Assembly (NCBI GenBank): GCA_027366525.1
Contig: DAHXKG010000004.1
Span: 169,617 to 233,616, forward strand
Source: a candidate division FCPU426 bacterium
GTDB taxonomy: Bacteria > Oederibacteriota > Muellerivitia > Muellerivitales > DAHXKG01
Reading direction: 5' to 3'
Length of the DNA stretch: 64,000 nt
In this document: positions 63,616-64,000 of the stretch, in pieces
How the letters are laid out: each line of letters starts with the position of its first letter
How positions within the stretch are numbered: position 1 is the first letter of the stretch
Position numbers and translations under genes: made by a program
Notes under the pieces: model-generated
Databases searched by the model: none
Told to the model about the DNA's origin: nothing
Seen by the model: the letters and a program-made list of their open reading frames with translations, nothing else

Positions 63616-64000
63616 TTAATAAGTAATGTCGGCATCGATAGATGGGCCTCCTACAGGCGTAAAAATTCCAGTGAGATCATGTTTTTTGCTGTATAAAATC
63701 GTGAAAAATTTTCGACTCTTAAGGTTAGACGATTTATCGAGTGGGTAATCCCTTCAACCTTCTGAGCATAAAGGAGATAGTTTTAAAATTTGATGAGTTG
63801 TTTTAACAGGATAAGGATAATTCGCCATTTTGAAAGCAGTTTAGAACATGAATATTTGATCATGGGATGGAGAGATGTTTTTTGGATTTTCAAGATGGAT
63901 TTAAAAACTGGACCTTCTGAATTACTTGATTGTGAAGATTTTTTGAATTCGTCTCCAATACGTTAAGATGCGATTTTGATAGGTGGTATTCAACATCGAT
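63616..64000 (+). other. Window end, no gene identified
   Basis: I see no supported coding frame, RNA gene or terminator hairpin here. The last bases are AT-rich and may lead into a gene beyond the window. Confidence 0.4.

Noticed and set aside
42200..64000. Second copy of the tRNA-Gln 3' end as the right attachment site
   Set aside because: No repeat of the TTCGAATCC/CTCCCAGCCA sequence was noticed by eye downstream. The border may lie outside the window, or the recombinase may use a very short core.

Overview
The window reads as a chromosome segment of an uncultured, Gram-negative, mesophilic heterotroph. Outer-membrane barrel proteins, lipobox and signal-peptide proteins, and secreted proteins with FlgD-like C-terminal sorting domains support an outer membrane. 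The Thr/Pro-rich linkers and PorV-like barrels resemble FCB-group or little-known candidate phyla. No rRNA or marker lets me name the phylum.

Bases 1-42,200 are ordinary core genome at moderate GC. They hold queuosine genes (queE-queC, minus strand), a decayed AbiEii-like gene, rqcH, and a fatty-acid/acyl-CoA operon (acyl-CoA ligase, thiolase, 3-hydroxyacyl-CoA dehydrogenase, enoyl-CoA hydratase, patatin). Next come a secreted GH5 glycosidase with a Thr-Pro linker, HU, and a CIRCE-controlled groES-groEL operon. A Bat/MoxR aerotolerance-type operon follows: FmdB, two small membrane proteins, DUF58, BatA, BatB, BatC, BatD, MoxR and a lipoprotein. Then come yicC-gmk, a GNAT gene, rpoZ and coaBC. 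Two sets of sorted surface protein plus PorV-like barrel follow, with a family-4 uracil-DNA glycosylase between them. After these lie an unusual SpoIIE-type phosphatase fused to a transposase-like HTH, a STAS protein, a TPR protein, gltX, another GNAT gene and tRNA-Gln(CUG).

From the 3' end of tRNA-Gln (42,230) to about 62,300 the DNA is accessory. A serine recombinase whose last codons lie inside the tRNA heads a minus-strand integration module (42,216-44,939). Next is a complete IS1595-family transposon (45,196-49,141) with inverted repeats and an 8-bp target duplication. It carries a type IIG restriction-modification gene interrupted at a (CAGAA)5 tract, which makes that gene a strong candidate for phase variation. 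Very AT-rich DNA follows with an AvaI/BsoBI-like type II R-M pair, then a SIR2-like gene and a DUF262 gene in tandem. The next gene of that operon is cut off by an IS256 remnant. From 55,200 to 62,300 lies a graveyard of decayed integrases and toxin-antitoxin loci, with one apparently intact VapBC-like pair, an intact antitoxin beside a dead HigB-type toxin, and an IS4-family element with a 9-bp target duplication. The window ends with an OprB-like porin.

The most promising observations are the transposon-borne phase-variable R-M gene, the SIR2-DUF262 pair, and the phosphatase-HTH fusion inside a surface-protein operon.
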